Of a stretch of 64,000 nucleotides of DNA, positions 26,271 through 34,839 are shown piece by piece. Each line of letters starts with the position of its first letter. Within the stretch, counting starts at the first letter, position 1. Position numbers and translations under genes: made by a program. This DNA comes from Erythrobacter sp. (GTDB lineage: Bacteria > Pseudomonadota > Alphaproteobacteria > Sphingomonadales > Sphingomonadaceae), in the NCBI GenBank assembly GCA_029937545.1, contig JAPYPR010000001.1, positions 219,645-283,644 on the forward strand, given 5' to 3'. The notes below the pieces were generated by a model. It ran no database searches. It worked only from the letters and a program-made list of their open reading frames with translations, and was not told the origin of the DNA.

Positions 26271-27536
26271 ATGCATCTCAAGGATTTGAAAGCAAAAGCC
26301 CCGGCGGACCTGGTCGCGATGGCCGAGGAACTTGGCGTCGAGGCGGCCGGCACCATGCGCCGCCAGGACCTGATGTTCTGCATCCTGCGCGAACTCGCCG
26401 ACGACGAGGAATACGACGAGGAGATCATGGGCATCGGCACCATCGAGGTGCTGCAGGACGGTTTCGGCTTCCTGCGTAGCCCTGAGGCCAATTACCTTGC
26501 CGGTCCCGACGACATTTACGTCTCGCCCAACCAGATCCGCAAATGGGGCCTGCGCACGGGCGATACGGTCGAGGGCCAGATCCGCGCGCCGCAGGAAGGC
26601 GAGCGCTATTTCGCCCTGACCGGGCTGACGACCGTAAATTACGAAGATCCGGACCAGGTCCGCACGCGCACCAATTTCGACAATCTCACGCCGCTTTATC
26701 CCGAAGAGAAGCTGACGCTCGATACGCTGGATCCGACGGTCAAGGACAAGTCCGCGCGGGTGATCGACATCATCTCGCCGCAGGGCAAGGGCCAGCGCGC
26801 GCTGATCGTCGCCCCGCCGCGCACGGGTAAGACGGTGCTGCTGCAGAACATCGCCAAGGCGATCACCGACAACCATCCGGAAGTTTTCCTGCTGGTCCTG
26901 CTCGTCGACGAGCGACCGGAGGAAGTCACCGACATGCAGCGTTCGGTCAATGGCGAGGTCATCTCCTCGACCTTCGACGAGCCTGCCAATCGGCACGTCC
27001 AGGTCGCCGAAATGGTGATCGAGAAGGCCAAGCGCCTGGTAGAGCACAAGAAGGATGTCGTGATCCTGCTCGATTCGATCACTCGTCTAGGCCGCGCCTA
27101 CAACACCGTCGTGCCCAGCTCGGGCAAGGTGCTGACCGGCGGCGTCGACGCGAACGCCCTCCAGCGCCCGAAGCGCTTCTTCGGGGCGGCACGCAACATC
27201 GAGGAGGGCGGTTCGCTATCGATCATCGCGACCGCGCTGATCGATACGGGCAGCCGCATGGACGAGGTCATCTTCGAAGAATTCAAGGGCACGGGTAACA
27301 GCGAAATCGTGCTCGATCGCAAGGTCGCAGACAAGCGTATTTTCCCGGCGCTCGACGTCGGCAAGTCCGGCACCCGCAAGGAAGAACTGCTGGTCGACCA
27401 GGGCCAGCTGTCGAAAATGTGGGTCCTGCGCCGGATCCTCATGCAAATGGGTACCGTCGATGCGATGGAATTCCTGCTCGACAAGATGAAGGATTCCAAG
27501 ACCAACGAAGACTTCTTCGCGAACATGAATCAGTAG
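26271..27536 (+). CDS. rho: Transcription termination factor Rho
   Basis: This 421-residue protein has the normal Rho layout: N-terminal helical domain ([21 protein letters not shown]), RNA-binding cold-shock-like domain with GFGFLRS and [11 protein letters not shown], the Walker A segment [14 protein letters not shown], Walker [12 protein letters not shown], the Q/R-loop region and KMWVLRRIL near the end. It is the hexameric ATP-dependent terminator. The position after hemE-hemJ matches the conserved origin block. What follows rho does not. Confidence 0.97.
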   Translation: MHLKDLKAKAPADLVAMAEELGVEAAGTMRRQDLMFCILRELADDEEYDEEIMGIGTIEVLQDGFGFLRSPEANYLAGPDDIYVSPNQIRKWGLRTGDTVEGQIRAPQEGERYFALTGLTTVNYEDPDQVRTRTNFDNLTPLYPEEKLTLDTLDPTVKDKSARVIDIISPQGKGQRALIVAPPRTGKTVLLQNIAKAITDNHPEVFLLVLLVDERPEEVTDMQRSVNGEVISSTFDEPANRHVQVAEMVIEKAKRLVEHKKDVVILLDSITRLGRAYNTVVPSSGKVLTGGVDANALQRPKRFFGAARNIEEGGSLSIIATALIDTGSRMDEVIFEEFKGTGNSEIVLDRKVADKRIFPALDVGKSGTRKEELLVDQGQLSKMWVLRRILMQMGTVDAMEFLLDKMKDSKTNEDFFANMNQ

Positions 27537-27547
27537 GTTTGCGCCAA

Positions 27548-27574
27548 GGAGGGCGTGCATCAGGCAAGCCCTCC
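27548..27574 (+). terminator. Hairpin after rho
   Basis: GGAGGGC (27548-27554) pairs perfectly with GCCCTCC (27568-27574) around 13 bases, 11 bases after the rho stop. There is no T tract, so intrinsic termination would be weak. Confidence 0.4.
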
Positions 27575-27623
27575 CGAATGGTGGATCCGCTGCCAGCTTC
27601 GCGATAGCGGCAGGCGAACCGCT

Positions 27624-27640
27624 CTAACGCAAAATTAACC
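27624..27640 (+). promoter_or_regulatory. CtrA-like box upstream of the CHASE2/polymer operon
   Basis: CTAA (27624-27627), 7 bases, then TTAACC (27635-27640) differs by one base from the Caulobacter CtrA consensus TTAA-N7-TTAAC. It lies in the 260-base interval between rho and the six-gene operon. A similar box (TTAG-N7-TTAACC on the minus strand) lies before the convergent receiver-Hpt gene. Hairpins such as CCCGGC-ATC-GCCGGG (27677-27691) occupy the rest of the leader. Confidence 0.4.
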
Positions 27641-27729
27641 CTGTTTCCCCTAGGAAAGCCTCGTGGCGGGTGACGACCCGGCATCGCCGGGCAGGCGGTT
27701 TGCCCAGAAGGCTTTTCACGGGGGACAGC

Positions 27730-27798
27730 ATGATCGATTTTCGCGCCAGCTTGCGCGTGCTCCGGAAAGCTGCCGACTGCACTGCATATCGCATCTGA
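27730..27798 (+). CDS. Possible 22-codon leader peptide before the CHASE2 gene
   Basis: ATG 27730 follows ACGGGGGAC at a good ribosome-binding distance and opens a 22-codon frame (MIDFRASLRVLRKAADC...) that ends at TGA 27796-27798. The CHASE2 GTG start lies one base beyond that stop, in another frame. This could be a translated leader that couples to the operon, or a chance frame. Confidence 0.3.
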   Translation: MIDFRASLRVLRKAADCTAYRI

Positions 27799-27799
27799 C

Positions 27800-30388
27800 G
27801 TGGCGTCGCTCGGCTCTCTTGCGCTCCCCAAAAAGGTGACGGCCTCGCGCGGGGCGCGCGTGCTCACGCGCGAGCGCTTTGCTAGCGTCCTTATGCCGAT
27901 GATTACCGTGGTTCTGCTCGGCATCCTCCACCAAGCGCAGGTCTTTCGCGATATCGACGGGCGGATTTTCGATCGGTTCGCCGTCGTCGGGAGTGCCACG
28001 GCCCCGACGGTGGTCGTGGTGGAACGCGATCCGGACTTCGCTGCAATGGGAGCCGAACGCTTTGCCACTCTCGACCGGGTCCTGGCCGGTTCGGGTATCG
28101 AGCGGATCGGCTATCTCGGCTCTCGCGACGCGCCGCGGCTGGGAACGGGCGTTCCCGTGATAGTCGGCCGAAACGCCGACAGAGTTCCCCTCAGCGGACG
28201 CTGGCGTTTCGATTCCGCGGCCGAACCGGGCGCTTTGAAAGCGGCTTCCAACCTCGCGCCGTCCGAATACGGAATCCAGCGCAGCCAGTATCGCGGGCTG
28301 TCCGGTGGCGAAATTATCATGCCATCGTTCGAAGCCGCTCTGGCCGGTGTCGAATCAAGCGAGGGTGAATTCCTCGTCCGCATGCCGCGCGCGCAGTCGA
28401 TCCCCGTCATTCCTGCGAGCCAGTTGGTCGCAGGGGATCTGTCGGGCGCCGATCTTGCCGGAACCGTAGCCCTGATCGCAAGGCCTGCCGCGCTTGAGCC
28501 TACGCTCGCCACACCGCGCGATCCCGACATGCGAACCATGTCCGAAGCGATCTTTCGCGCTCATGCAGTCCATGATCTGCGGACCGGTCGGCAGGTCGTC
28601 CGCGCGGCCGCGTGGAACAGCTGGATTTTGCTGCTCGCCGTCGGGTTGGCGCTGGCGATCGCATATCGGCGGAGCGACCCGAAACAGCTCATTCTGCGCG
28701 TTTCGATCATCGCCAGCGTACTGATCGCCGCGGGCGGGTGGCTCGCGCTCGAATTCGCCGGGCGCCTGCTGCCCTTGACTTCTTTGCTTCTCGCACCCTG
28801 GATCATTGCCATTCAGCGCATCCTCATCCGCGAGCGCCGCCAGGACAACCGCTTGGAGCAGGTCGCTGCGCGGGCAGTCCAGAATTCGGTGCATCGCTCG
28901 GCCCTGCGCGAAGGGGCAAGGCTGCCGCAATTCGTCGATCCGACGGCGCGTATAGCCGGGGTCGAGAAAAGCCTGCTGATAGAACTGACCCGCACCGGCG
29001 AATTGCAGCTCGTGAGCGCTATCGACGCCAAGCTCGACGATATCGCGATGGATTTCGCCGAGTTGGCGAAGGAATTGGCGAAGATGCGCGGGCGGCAGGT
29101 CGGCTTCGATGCCGCCGCACTAGTGCCTGGCTGGGGTTGCGAGGCGCGGCTGACCTGGATCGGCGGGGCCGAGCGTATCCTCTTCTGGCTTTACGCCGTT
29201 CCGCCCGGCGGGCGCAGCGGCAAGCGCGGACAACTGGTGCGCGCGGCCGCCGCTTCCTTCCGCGAGCTGTTTCGCTGGCGCGGAGATCTCAATGCCCGCG
29301 AGCGGCAGGAGGAACGCTACCTCCCGATCGACGAGAAGGTCGCCAGCGCGGTCTCGCTTGTGTCTCGCGAATCCGATCAGGTCCGCCGCGGTTTCGACAC
29401 GATCGATACCGCGGTGATGATTTTCCACCTCATCGGATCGCCGCTTCATGCCAACCGCGCGATGGAAGAACTCTATCGCGAAGCGGAGATCGCCGTGAAC
29501 GAGACTCCGCTGGTCGACGCGATCGTCGCTTTGACCCGGCTCGATGTCGTCCGGGTAGAGGCCCTGCTGCAGGAGCTGGTGTTCCGCGGCGGAGAGATGC
29601 GCCTGCCGATGCGGCAGTTCGGCCCGGTCGAGCGCATCCTTCGGGTAGCAGCTCCCGACAGTATGGCCCGGGGCATGGACCGGGTGATTGTGATCGAAGC
29701 AGTCGATATCACGGAATTGCACGCCGCTGCGGACCTGCGCCAGTCGGTCGGTCTGTTCATCGACCTTCAGCTTCGCAACGATCTCGAGGCAATTCTGCTC
29801 GCCGCCGACCTTGCGAGGGATCCGCGAGTCGGTGCGGAGAAGATTGGTCCAATTGTGGGGCGGATCGGTGAAGCCGCACGCCGCGCGACCGGACGTCTGG
29901 ATGAGGTCGCCGAGCTCGTGCGCGGCGAGAACGAGGAACTGGTCGAGGCTTGCTACCCCGTCGATGCCCGTGCGCTGGTGCTTCAGACGCTCGAGAAAAC
30001 CGCCGAGATGGCCGAGGAGCTGGAGGTCGCAATAGATGTGCAGATGCCGGCGATGAGCGGCTTTACGATCGCCGAGCCGCGCGCCCTGGGCGATATGCTG
30101 GAAGCCATGCTTCGCGTGGTGGTCGCGGACACGCCGCAAGGGGAAACGGTCACGGTCCGGCTCGAGGAGAAGAACAGCGAGACGCAGGTCCATATCGCCG
30201 GCGGTTTCGGGATCGGCTTCGGTCGGCTCGTCTATCTGCTCACGAAGGGCGAGGACCAGTCGGTCGGCGAGTACCGGCAGATAAATCGCGGCATCGTCCG
30301 CACGGCCAAATGGGGCGGCAGCGTCTCCTACTGGGGCCGCGAGGCCAAGGGATTCGGATTTAACGTGAAACTGAGGCGCATCGGATGA
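27800..30388 (+). CDS. CHASE2-domain sensor with degenerate histidine-kinase core
   Basis: This protein of about 862 residues (GTG start; 27836 is an alternative) has one N-terminal membrane segment (about 28-47), then a CHASE2-like periplasmic domain (about 48-270) beginning VFRDIDGRIFDRF. Three membrane segments follow (about 272-340), then a cytoplasmic region with a PAS-like part and an HK-like end. Where kinases have the H-box SHELRTPL it reads DLQLRNDL, so the phospho-acceptor histidine is Leu656. The N-box asparagine is not visible, and only a weak G-box (GFGIGFG) remains. I infer a pseudokinase sensor that acts by binding rather than phosphorylation. It heads the six-gene operon and overlaps the receiver gene by ATGA. 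Confidence 0.78.
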   Translation: MASLGSLALPKKVTASRGARVLTRERFASVLMPMITVVLLGILHQAQVFRDIDGRIFDRFAVVGSATAPTVVVVERDPDFAAMGAERFATLDRVLAGSGIERIGYLGSRDAPRLGTGVPVIVGRNADRVPLSGRWRFDSAAEPGALKAASNLAPSEYGIQRSQYRGLSGGEIIMPSFEAALAGVESSEGEFLVRMPRAQSIPVIPASQLVAGDLSGADLAGTVALIARPAALEPTLATPRDPDMRTMSEAIFRAHAVHDLRTGRQVVRAAAWNSWILLLAVGLALAIAYRRSDPKQLILRVSIIASVLIAAGGWLALEFAGRLLPLTSLLLAPWIIAIQRILIRERRQDNRLEQVAARAVQNSVHRSALREGARLPQFVDPTARIAGVEKSLLIELTRTGELQLVSAIDAKLDDIAMDFAELAKELAKMRGRQVGFDAAALVPGWGCEARLTWIGGAERILFWLYAVPPGGRSGKRGQLVRAAAASFRELFRWRGDLNARERQEERYLPIDEKVASAVSLVSRESDQVRRGFDTIDTAVMIFHLIGSPLHANRAMEELYREAEIAVNETPLVDAIVALTRLDVVRVEALLQELVFRGGEMRLPMRQFGPVERILRVAAPDSMARGMDRVIVIEAVDITELHAAADLRQSVGLFIDLQLRNDLEAILLAADLARDPRVGAEKIGPIVGRIGEAARRATGRLDEVAELVRGENEELVEACYPVDARALVLQTLEKTAEMAEELEVAIDVQMPAMSGFTIAEPRALGDMLEAMLRVVVADTPQGETVTVRLEEKNSETQVHIAGGFGIGFGRLVYLLTKGEDQSVGEYRQINRGIVRTAKWGGSVSYWGREAKGFGFNVKLRRIG

Positions 30389-30771
30389 CTATGCCGCATA
30401 TCCTGATCGTGGATGATGACGAGATTCTCGCCAGTCTCTTGCAGATTACGCTGGAGGTGGAAGGCTACGAGGTGTCGACTGCACCCGATGGCGAAGCTGC
30501 GCTCGCGCGCCTGGCCGAGGGTGGGATCGATCTGGTGGTACTCGACCTCGTGATGCCGAAAATGGACGGAGTGCGTTTCCTGCGCGTCCTGAACGAACAG
30601 GGCAAGGCTCGCCCTCCGGTCATCGTCATCTCGTCGACTGCGGGCAATACCGTCTCCGACGAATTCCGTGCGCTTGGCGTCGTCGCCATCGCGCGCAAGC
30701 CGGTCGAGCCGAGCTGGCTCGTGGAGAATGTCGCGGGCGCGCTCGGACAAGGAGCCGCGAACGCCGGATGA
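30385..30771 (+). CDS. Single-domain response regulator (receiver only)
   Basis: This 128-residue receiver has the acid pocket D10-D11-D12, phospho-acceptor Asp54 in VVLDLVMPKMDG, a conserved serine/threonine at ISSTAG and the lysine in ARKPVEP. There is no output domain, so it would act by protein binding, as CheY or DivK do. It lies between the kinase-like sensor and the polymer genes and overlaps both by 4 bases. The sensor seems unable to phosphorylate, so its phosphate may come from another kinase or from the receiver-Hpt protein at 40056. Confidence 0.92.
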   Translation: MTMPHILIVDDDEILASLLQITLEVEGYEVSTAPDGEAALARLAEGGIDLVVLDLVMPKMDGVRFLRVLNEQGKARPPVIVISSTAGNTVSDEFRALGVVAIARKPVEPSWLVENVAGALGQGAANAG

Positions 30772-33311
30772 GCCTCTTCCCGCTCGCCATATTCCCAGAG
30801 GGCGGCCTCGTCAGCTCGATCATCACGACTGTGTGGGTCGGGGTGTTCGTGCTGTGCTTTTTCAACCTGCGTTATGGCTGGGTCCTCTCCGGCCTGGTTG
30901 TGCCGGGCTATATCGTGCCGCTGCTGATCGTGAAGCCGGTGGCCGGATTCGTCATCATTTTGGAGGCAGTCCTAGCCTACGCGCTCGTGTGGCTGTTCTC
31001 CGAGAAACTGAGCCGCGGTCGTTATCCCAGCCTGTTCGGGCGCGACCGGTTCATGGGACTCATCCTTACCAGCATCGCCGTGCGCCTGGTGATGGACGGT
31101 TATATCCTGCCCGAATTCGCCGGGTGGCTGGAAACCAATTTCGACCGCCGTTTCGACTGGCGCGACAATCTCCAGAGCTTCGGCCTCGTCATCATCTCGC
31201 TGCTGGCGAACCAGTTCTGGAAGCCCGGACTTGTGCGCGGGCTGGGCGCTGCCGTTGTGACGATGGGGATCACTTATCTAGTGGTTCGCTACGGTCTGAT
31301 GGAGTTCACCAATTTCCGCATGAGTGCGGTGACGTATATGTACGAGGGTCTCGCGAGCTCGATCCTGGCCAGCCCGAAGGCCTATATCATCCTGACGCTG
31401 ACGGCGCTGATCGCCAGCCATATGAACGTGCGCTATGGCTGGGATTTCTCGGGCATCCTGATCCCGGCGCTTATCGCGTTGCAATGGTATCAGCCGACCA
31501 AGATCGTCACCTCCTTCGTCGAGGCGATCGTGATCTACGTGATTGCGCGGCTGGTCCTGAAATTGCCGAGCATGGCCAATGCGACGATCGAGGGCGGGCG
31601 CAAACTGCTGCTGTTCTTCAACATCAGCTTCGCCTGGAAGATGGCGCTAGGCTGGTTCGTCGTCTGGCAGGGCTACGATGTGAAGACGACCGACTTTTAC
31701 GGCTTCGGCTATCTCCTTTCCACGCTCATCGCGATCAAGGCACACGACAAGAACATCTTCCCGCGTCTCGCCCGCTCGACCTTGCAAGTAAGTTTCATGG
31801 GCGCGGTCTTCGGCAACATCGTCGGCTTCGCGCTGTCGGCGGCGGTTTCGCGAACTCCCGGCATCTCGGTCACGGCGGAGGCGGACGGGTCTTCTCGAAG
31901 CGAAGAACGCATCGAATTGCTTGCGGTAGAGGCGATCGGCGATGCGTATATTCGCAGGGTCTCGGGCAATGCGGCGCCATTGTCCGATACTGCCCGCGAG
32001 GACCTGGCGGAGCTTGTTCATGCCTTGCAGCAAGGGGTGCCCACGTCCTCTCCCGCTTTCGATATGCAGGCAGCTGGCTGGCGGTTGATGTCGGTCCGCG
32101 ATGGTCGGCTGGCGGTTGTCCGGGCCGACGGCGCTGGCCACGAAATGCTGCTGTTCGACCCGTCGGCGACGCGCTATGCAGCCATCGTTCTCCGCGATCC
32201 GGCGAGCAGGCCCGGTCTCGGAGTGGCCGCCTTGGCACTAAGGCAACAGCTCGATGCACGGTGGCTCGTCATTTCGGCGCCTGGAGGCACCGGGACAATC
32301 GCGGGGCCCAGTGTGGCCGATGTATTCGCCGATGCCAGCGACACCGTCCTGCTCGAATTGCAGGCCGGTGCGGGCGAAACGTCCGAGATCGCCTATGCCA
32401 ATGCATCGGCTGCTGTCCTCGATCTCCCAAGCCTGGAGGCCGCGGTGCCGGATATTCGTGCCGGCATCGATATCGGTGCGCGCAACGGAGGTGGGGATCG
32501 TGCAGTCCTTTCGCTGAGCGACGCGGCGCTCGAAGGGCTCGCCGCCTTGCGTGTTCAGCGCTTGCGCGACGGTGCCGCCTGTCGCCTCGTGGCCAATCAC
32601 AATGCGGGGCCGAAATGGCGAGAAGTCGAACGCCTCGCCTTCATTCGCTATGAAGTTGCCGAGCCTTTTGTCGCCTCCGTCCGCGAAGGAAAAGCTGCAA
32701 CGCACGCACGCGCCTCTGCCATGATCGCGGGCTTCGCAGTTGTGCGATGCATGCTGGGAGGCCGGACCCACTGGACGCTCTTTTCGGGCCAGCGGGATGA
32801 GGGCCAGATCTTCCTCGCCGAAAGTACACCTCTAGCCAAAAGTGTGCTTACCTGGCGCGAAGAAGGGTATGGCAAGGCCGCCCGGCTCGGTGTCGCTGTG
32901 CATCGCAACTGGGCAAGCGATGTTTTGCTCGTCGCAGAGCAACCCGATGGCTTTTCGCGCTCGCCACGCTCGGCCATGAGGGTGATCTGGCAGGAAATCG
33001 TTCGACAGCAGGACGGGCAAGAGGAGGCCTTCTCCTTCCACCTGCGCGAACGACCGAAAGGGGCTGCCTTTCCCGAAGGACGTCCCGAAGTCCTGCTGGT
33101 ACAGGACGTGTTGGGACCGGAGTATTCCGAACTCGGGGATCTCGCATCGGCATTGCGCGGGGCTGGTATCCGCACCGAGCTTTCGGACGGCAGCCGTGCC
33201 TTTGCAGGATATGAAGCACGCCCGGCGCAGGCTGAGCGCTACTATAATGCCACGAGCGGACGCCGCTCCGCCATCGGCTGGGTGCTCAATTACGGAGGCG
33301 GCGCGCAATGA
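30768..33311 (+). CDS. Tandem PgsC/CapC-like membrane protein with large C-terminal domain
   Basis: In this 847-residue protein, about residues 1-365 form a multi-span membrane region with the PgsC/CapC signature twice: NLRYGWVLSGLVVPGY at residue 33 and NVRYGWDFSGILIPAL at residue 220. Single PgsC/CapC proteins are about 150 residues and partner the ligase PgsB/CapB in poly-gamma-glutamate synthesis and export. From about residue 370 a long soluble part of unknown family follows (..VLLELQAGAGETSEIAYAN.., ..SAIGWVLNYGGGAQ). I infer a duplicated, fused PgsC acting with the CapB-like ligase encoded three genes downstream. It overlaps its neighbours by 4 bases on both sides. Confidence 0.8.
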   Translation: MSLFPLAIFPEGGLVSSIITTVWVGVFVLCFFNLRYGWVLSGLVVPGYIVPLLIVKPVAGFVIILEAVLAYALVWLFSEKLSRGRYPSLFGRDRFMGLILTSIAVRLVMDGYILPEFAGWLETNFDRRFDWRDNLQSFGLVIISLLANQFWKPGLVRGLGAAVVTMGITYLVVRYGLMEFTNFRMSAVTYMYEGLASSILASPKAYIILTLTALIASHMNVRYGWDFSGILIPALIALQWYQPTKIVTSFVEAIVIYVIARLVLKLPSMANATIEGGRKLLLFFNISFAWKMALGWFVVWQGYDVKTTDFYGFGYLLSTLIAIKAHDKNIFPRLARSTLQVSFMGAVFGNIVGFALSAAVSRTPGISVTAEADGSSRSEERIELLAVEAIGDAYIRRVSGNAAPLSDTAREDLAELVHALQQGVPTSSPAFDMQAAGWRLMSVRDGRLAVVRADGAGHEMLLFDPSATRYAAIVLRDPASRPGLGVAALALRQQLDARWLVISAPGGTGTIAGPSVADVFADASDTVLLELQAGAGETSEIAYANASAAVLDLPSLEAAVPDIRAGIDIGARNGGGDRAVLSLSDAALEGLAALRVQRLRDGAACRLVANHNAGPKWREVERLAFIRYEVAEPFVASVREGKAATHARASAMIAGFAVVRCMLGGRTHWTLFSGQRDEGQIFLAESTPLAKSVLTWREEGYGKAARLGVAVHRNWASDVLLVAEQPDGFSRSPRSAMRVIWQEIVRQQDGQEEAFSFHLRERPKGAAFPEGRPEVLLVQDVLGPEYSELGDLASALRGAGIRTELSDGSRAFAGYEARPAQAERYYNATSGRRSAIGWVLNYGGGAQ

Positions 33312-34072
33312 GCCTGACCTTCTTCGGCCGCGGCATCGTTTTCGCGATCCTCGCGGCGTTCGCAGCCTATGGCGGATGGGCTTGGGCCGTGCCATTGGCG
33401 CGCTATCTTGTCGCAGCTCAAGACTCGACACAGATGGATCTGCGCATCGCGGGTAGAACGCTGGCCTATCGGCTGGAGCAGGACAAACCGATGACGTTCG
33501 TCTTGTCACAGCCGGCCGACGAGGTGAAGCTTCTCACACATGCGGCCGTGACGGATCCGTCTAGGGCAACGGAAGGCGCGTTCTACACGTTGCGCGTTGC
33601 CCTTTTCGATGCGCAGGGCGCACAGATTGCGGAGTATCAGCGGACACTTCTCTCCGGCCGCGACGATGGATACCTGCCCGACGGTCGCGGGCGTCGTTTC
33701 TACCGCGCCGGCGAACAGGAGATCTGGGGGCAGGATCAGCTCGTTATCCAGGACGATAAAGCTTTCACGCGTGTGGAGGTTACGCTGGAGGATGCCGAAA
33801 GCATGGTTGGCGGCGTCGATGCGCGGCTTTACGAGCAGCGCCCCGTTTCCGCTGGTGACGGGCGCGCCGTGTTCCTGCGTCGCAGCAGGGAAGAGCGCGC
33901 GGCCCTGACCGCCTTCAGTCCGTTCCCGCCAGAAATGCTGTCCGGGTCCGAGATCGCCAATCTTGCCGGTAATCTCTGGCGCCCTGTCGGTCCGGTCGGA
34001 ATTGAAGGGCGCGACTACAACGCCCTCGTGATCTACGAAGCCGACAGAGCTGCTGAAGAGGCCGAGTGGTGA
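33308..34072 (+). CDS. Membrane-anchored periplasmic protein of the polymer operon, unknown family
   Basis: This 254-residue protein has an uncleaved-looking N-terminal membrane segment (about 8-30: GRGIVFAILAAFAAYGGWAW...) and a periplasmic remainder rich in beta-strand patterns (MDLRIAGRTLAYRLEQ, FTRVEVTLED, VGGVDARLYE). I do not recognise it. Position and topology suggest an assembly or export partner of the PgsC-like protein. It could take the place of PgsA/CapA, which is absent here. Overlaps on both sides (ATGA, GTGA) place it firmly in the operon. Confidence 0.75.
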   Translation: MSLTFFGRGIVFAILAAFAAYGGWAWAVPLARYLVAAQDSTQMDLRIAGRTLAYRLEQDKPMTFVLSQPADEVKLLTHAAVTDPSRATEGAFYTLRVALFDAQGAQIAEYQRTLLSGRDDGYLPDGRGRRFYRAGEQEIWGQDQLVIQDDKAFTRVEVTLEDAESMVGGVDARLYEQRPVSAGDGRAVFLRRSREERAALTAFSPFPPEMLSGSEIANLAGNLWRPVGPVGIEGRDYNALVIYEADRAAEEAEW

Positions 34073-34839
34073 TCCGCTTGGCCATCGTCTTGCTAACCGG
34101 CACTCTGGCCGGTGCATGCAGCAGCGAGGATGCGCGCGGTTATTTTGCGCAAAGAGTTCTCGAGGAGGGCGATGCGACGATAGTCGGCCTGACCCGGAGC
34201 GAAGATAGCGGTTCCATCGTGTTGCGCGACGCGAGCCATTGCGGCAGCGGCGGCGAGTACCGGCTCCGCAAGGGCGCGGTAGCCCCGCTTGCTATCACCG
34301 CCCCCCACGCGTTTCACGATCGCGGTACGGGTGAGCTTGCGATGCGTATCTTCGCGAGCAGCCGGGCGGCGGTTGTCGCGCAGAACACAGTCGCACGCGA
34401 TGGGAGCGACGGTTGCGAGGCGCTCGATGTCGCGCGTGAAAATGAGCACCTGTTCACGGAATTCGCGCTGGGGTTTTCCGATCGTTTTCCGGACGGTCTC
34501 GTCGTCCAGCTGCATGGTTTCGACGGCGCGAGGCGCTCTACTGCGCGAGCGGAAGAAGCTGCGGCCATTGTAAGCAATGGAACGCCGTTCCCCGGATCCG
34601 ACACACTCGATCTCGCGGATTGCCTGAGCCGCGCTCTCGCCCCACGAGCCGTACTGGTGTATCCGAGGGGAACGAGCGAATTAGGGGCCGAGGACAATGC
34701 CCAGGGGAAGGCCTTGCGCGAGGCAGGCGGCGCACGCTTCGCGCATATTGAACTGTCGGCCGACCTACGCGAGGCGATGACAAGCGATGAGCAACTTCTC
34801 GACTCCTTCGGCGCGTGCCTCGAGGAAGCGGAGGCATGA
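34069..34839 (+). CDS. Lipoprotein with hydrolase-like His/Glu motifs
   Basis: This 256-residue protein starts at GTG 34069, overlapping the previous stop. Residues 1-17 are a lipoprotein signal with lipidation at Cys17 (TGTLAGAC). The mature part has APHAFHDRGTGELA (His80), VVQLHGF (His149) and FAHIELS (His226, Glu228). That pattern resembles zinc-dependent amide hydrolases such as N-formylglutamate amidohydrolases and phage-type poly-gamma-glutamate hydrolases. The family assignment is by motif only. In this operon it could trim or release the polymer in the periplasm. A non-enzymatic role is possible. Confidence 0.65.
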   Translation: MIRLAIVLLTGTLAGACSSEDARGYFAQRVLEEGDATIVGLTRSEDSGSIVLRDASHCGSGGEYRLRKGAVAPLAITAPHAFHDRGTGELAMRIFASSRAAVVAQNTVARDGSDGCEALDVARENEHLFTEFALGFSDRFPDGLVVQLHGFDGARRSTARAEEAAAIVSNGTPFPGSDTLDLADCLSRALAPRAVLVYPRGTSELGAEDNAQGKALREAGGARFAHIELSADLREAMTSDEQLLDSFGACLEEAEA

